64,000 nt of DNA from Scandinavium manionii. GTDB lineage: Bacteria; Pseudomonadota; Gammaproteobacteria; Enterobacterales; Enterobacteriaceae. Positions within the stretch are counted from its first letter, which is position 1. Each line of letters begins with the position of its first letter. This document shows, piece by piece, positions 61,583-64,000 of the stretch. Position numbers and translations under genes: made by a program. The stretch is taken from contig NZ_JALIGC010000040.1 in the NCBI RefSeq assembly GCF_024764775.1, forward strand, positions 806,001 through 870,000, written 5' to 3'. The notes under the pieces are model-generated. The model did no database searches, was not told where the DNA came from, and saw only the letters and a list, made by a program, of their open reading frames with translations.

Positions 61583-62320
61583 ATGCGCAAAATCGCATTG
61601 TTACTTGCGATGCTGTTGATCCCGTGCGTTTCGTTTGCCGGTTTGCTTAGCAGTAATAGCTCGACCACCCCGGTCAGCAAAGAATATAAACAGCAATTAA
61701 TGGGATCTCCGGTTTATATCCAGATCTTCAAAGAAGAGCGTACTCTTGATCTTTACGTAAAGATGGGTGAGGCGTATCAGCTGCTCGACAGCTACAAAAT
61801 CTGCAACTATTCCGGTGGCCTGGGTCCGAAACAGCGCCAAGGCGATTTTAAATCCCCGGAAGGTTTCTACAACGTCTCCCGCAGCCAGCTCAAGCCCGAT
61901 AGCCGTTTCTATAAAGCCATTAATATTGGCTTCCCGAACGACTACGATCGCGCACATGGTTATGAAGGGAAATACCTGATGATCCACGGTGCCTGTGTGT
62001 CGATTGGCTGCTACGCCATGACCGATACCGGCATTGATGAGATTTTCCAGTTCGTGACCGGTGCGCTGGTGTTTGGCCAGTCAAGCGTGCAGGTCAGCAT
62101 CTATCCATTCCGCATGACCGATGCGAACATGGAACGCCACAAGTTCTCTTATTACAAAGACTTCTGGTCGCAGCTGAAGCCGGGTTATGACTACTTCGAG
62201 CAGACTCACAAGCCGCCGATGGTGACGGTACAGAGTGGTCGCTACGTGGTCAGCAAGCCATTGAGCCACGAGATTCGTTCGCAGCTGGCGTCAAACTACG
62301 CGGTCTCCGAGACAAAATAA
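61583..62320 (+). CDS. dpaA: DpaA (YafK/LdtF), YkuD-family peptidoglycan amidase
   Basis: A 245-residue periplasmic protein with signal peptide MRKIALLLAMLLIPCVSFA and a YkuD domain; the catalytic Cys is in SIGCYAMT with the His in MIHGACV. In E. coli it detaches Braun lipoprotein from peptidoglycan. E. coli reads HGD where this has HGA. GGAAC ribosome site before the ATG at 61583. Its last 30 bp overlap the end of yafJ on the other strand. Confidence 0.95.
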   Translation: MRKIALLLAMLLIPCVSFAGLLSSNSSTTPVSKEYKQQLMGSPVYIQIFKEERTLDLYVKMGEAYQLLDSYKICNYSGGLGPKQRQGDFKSPEGFYNVSRSQLKPDSRFYKAINIGFPNDYDRAHGYEGKYLMIHGACVSIGCYAMTDTGIDEIFQFVTGALVFGQSSVQVSIYPFRMTDANMERHKFSYYKDFWSQLKPGYDYFEQTHKPPMVTVQSGRYVVSKPLSHEIRSQLASNYAVSETK

Positions 62321-63058
62321 CGCCCACTCACCTGGCATAATCTTGTGCCAGGTTTCATTGCCGGTCAGCGGCTGAGTGGCAATCACGGTGACCACATCGT
62401 TCGGTGTGGTCTCTCGCTGAAAATCAATTTCCACATCCTGATCCAGTAACGTTGCCACGCCAAACGGCGCGCGGCGTGTTATCCAGTACAGATTGGTCGA
62501 GCAAAACGCCATCACATAGCGTCCGTCCGACAACAGCATGTTAAACACCCCTTTCTCCCGCAGCTCAGACGCCAATGACGCGATGTACTTAAACACCCCA
62601 TTCATATTGCCGGGCGTGCGCGGATAGCGGCTGGTCAGTTTGTGCAACAGCCAGCAAAAGGCTTTTTCGCTGTCGGTTTCACCTACCGGGCGGAATTGTC
62701 CGGTCTCAAGGGATTTATAGCCCGTGAGCTGGCCGTTATGGGCGTAAGTCCAGTTGCGGCCCCACAGTTCGCGGGTAAACGGATGGGTGTTTTCGAGCGC
62801 CACTTCACCGCGGTTAGCCTGGCGAATATGGGCAATCACTGAACAGGATTTGATCGGGTAATCCTGCACCAGTTTGGCTATGGGCGACTGAAAGCTCGGT
62901 TGCGGATCTTTGAATGTGCGACAGCCTTTGCCTTCATAGAAGGTAATTCCCCAGCCATCTTTATGCGGCCCGGTGCCGCCCCCGCGCTGAACCAGCCCGG
63001 TAAAACTAAAGCAGATATCGGTTGGCACATTGGCGCTCATCCCGAGCAGTTCGCACAT
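62291..63058 (-). CDS. yafJ: YafJ, class II glutamine amidotransferase
   Basis: A 255-residue Ntn-type glutamine amidohydrolase: catalytic Cys2 (MCELLGMS), oxyanion and substrate residues in HIRQANRGEVALENTHPF and WTYAHNGQLTGY. There is no attached synthase domain, so the ammonia acceptor is unknown. It lies upstream of the gmhA operon in reverse order as in E. coli gmhA-yafJ. Confidence 0.93.
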   Translation of the reverse strand: MCELLGMSANVPTDICFSFTGLVQRGGGTGPHKDGWGITFYEGKGCRTFKDPQPSFQSPIAKLVQDYPIKSCSVIAHIRQANRGEVALENTHPFTRELWGRNWTYAHNGQLTGYKSLETGQFRPVGETDSEKAFCWLLHKLTSRYPRTPGNMNGVFKYIASLASELREKGVFNMLLSDGRYVMAFCSTNLYWITRRAPFGVATLLDQDVEIDFQRETTPNDVVTVIATQPLTGNETWHKIMPGEWALFCLGDRVV

Positions 63059-63102
63059 CGTTCACCTCACATATAAAACGGGGGCCAGGCCCCCGCTACC
63101 AC

Positions 63103-63684
63103 TTATGCTTTTACCATCTCTTTTTCGATCAGCATAATCAGGATATGGATAACCTTAATATGGATTTCCTGAATGCGGTCGGCGTAACCAAAGTGCGGCA
63201 CGCGAATTTCAACGTCAGCAGAGCCGTCCATTTTGCCGCCGTCTTTGCCGGTCAGGGTGATGACTTTCATGCCCTGTGCGCGCGCAGCTTCAATCGCTTT
63301 AATCACGTTACCAGAGTTGCCGGAGGTGGAAATCCCGAACAGTACGTCACCGGCACGGCCGACGGATTCAACATAACGAGAGAACACATATTCGTAGCCG
63401 AAATCATTGCTGACGCAGGAGAGATGGCTGACGTCTGAAATGGCAATCGCCGGGTAGCCCGGACGGTTTTCACGGTAGCGACCGGTCAGCTCTTCCGCGA
63501 AGTGCATTGCGTCACAATGGGAGCCGCCGTTACCGCAGGAGAGTACTTTCCCGCCCGCTTTAAAGCTGTCTGCGAGCAGCACTGCCGCGCGTTGAATCGC
63601 ATGGATGTTCGCTTCATCGGCCAGGAAATTGGCCAGAGTTTCCGCTGCTTCATTCAGTTCGTTACGAATAAGATCCTGGTACAT
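63103..63684 (-). CDS. gmhA: Sedoheptulose 7-phosphate isomerase
   Basis: GmhA makes D-glycero-D-manno-heptose 7-phosphate for the lipopolysaccharide inner core. The 193-residue SIS-domain protein has LSCGNGGSHCDAMHFAEELTGRY and ISTSGNSGNVIKA phosphosugar-binding motifs and a C-terminal His used in catalysis (EIHIKVIHILI). Confidence 0.97.
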   Translation of the reverse strand: MYQDLIRNELNEAAETLANFLADEANIHAIQRAAVLLADSFKAGGKVLSCGNGGSHCDAMHFAEELTGRYRENRPGYPAIAISDVSHLSCVSNDFGYEYVFSRYVESVGRAGDVLFGISTSGNSGNVIKAIEAARAQGMKVITLTGKDGGKMDGSADVEIRVPHFGYADRIQEIHIKVIHILIMLIEKEMVKA

Positions 63685-63881
63685 GAGGAGTGTCCTTCCG
63701 CTTTAATGATTAACCTCAGCAGTGTAACGGATAGCGGATGCAGCGAGAAGCATTCAGCTCAGTTATCCCCGGTGCTTTTGATTATCCGTGCCACTGAAAA
63801 CGGCAACAGTGTGAGCCATGTTGTAATTATTTTGTAAACACATTGATAAAAGAAATGACATCCACTACAACCAATACATCA

Positions 63882-63898
63882 CAAGTGGTCAGACCTCC
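63882..63898. promoter_or_regulatory. FadR-like operator upstream of fadE
   Basis: CAAGTGGTCAGACCTCC fits the FadR consensus built on TGGTCNGACC, 24 bp before the fadE ATG. This supports repression of fadE in the absence of long-chain acyl-CoA. Confidence 0.75.
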
Positions 63899-63921
63899 TA
63901 CAAGCAAGGGAGCATTTCTTT

Positions 63922-64000
63922 ATGATGATTTTGAGTATTATTGCCACCGTTATCCTGCTCGGCGTGCTCTTCTATCACCGGGTTAATCTGCTGTTGAGCA
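63922..64000 (+). CDS. fadE: Acyl-CoA dehydrogenase FadE, N-terminal fragment
   Basis: The last 79 bp encode MMILSIIATVILLGVLFYHR, then VNLLLS, matching the hydrophobic N-terminus of FadE, which catalyses the first dehydrogenation of fatty-acid beta-oxidation. The rest lies beyond the window. It is divergent from gmhA as in E. coli. Confidence 0.92.
   Translation, partial: MMILSIIATVILLGVLFYHRVNLLLS

Overview
The window is a chromosomal segment of a member of the Enterobacteriaceae. Gene order follows the E. coli map around sbmA-ampH-iprA-hemB-tau and proAB-phoE-crl-frsA-gpt-pepD-dinB-gmhA-fadE. It differs from E. coli K-12 by carrying a complete Na+-translocating NADH:quinone reductase operon (nqrA-F, nqrM) between dinB and dpaA, as in Enterobacter, Lelliottia and Klebsiella-type genomes. 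I cannot name the species from sequence alone.

Layout. 1-7978: 3'-truncated sbmA, a cysteine hydrolase, ampH, iprA, an intact YaiT-like autotransporter and hemB. 8099-11512: the taurine operon tauABCD. 12070-16122: a DUF3302/HlyD membrane-fusion pair, an ABC-transporter deletion remnant and a membrane diguanylate cyclase. 16442-21781: paoABCD, the periplasmic molybdenum aldehyde oxidase and its maturation factor, plus a MobA/MocA-like nucleotidyltransferase. 21891-27182: a patchwork of DUF1345, aldo/keto reductase (one intact, one wrecked), LysR, DUF1482-like, VOC and a broken GNAT gene.

27183-45829 is an 18.6-kb genomic island in the 3' end of tRNA-Thr(CGU) thrW, the site used by CP4-6 in E. 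coli K-12. It is bounded by 49-bp direct repeats, with a P4/IntF-type integrase beside the left copy. Its left half is A+T-rich: unknown small proteins, an AlpA-like regulator, an inovirus-Gp2/YfjJ-like protein with an HUH-like motif, an IS3-family remnant, a stand-alone SIR2-domain protein (probable NAD+-consuming defence effector) and a GNAT-GNAT-GrpB cargo block. Its right half is the conserved CP4-type backbone (yfjP-yfjQ-yfjR-ypjK-yfjS-yfjT-ykfF-yafX-ykfG-ykfH-yafW-ykfI), ending in a convergent PstI/BsuBI-like type II restriction-modification pair next to thrW. The island therefore combines two candidate defence functions, an ArdB-type antirestriction protein and a CbtA/CbeA-type toxin-antitoxin pair.

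45972-64000 returns to core genome: proAB, phoE with a Pho box, crl, frsA, gpt, pepD (GTG start), dinB, the nqr operon, dpaA, yafJ, gmhA and the 5' end of fadE behind a FadR-like site.

The best candidates for undescribed biology are the SIR2 protein, the unannotated gene group at 28844-30671 and the HUH-like Gp2 protein. All functional claims rest on motif reading and remembered family members; no database search was run.
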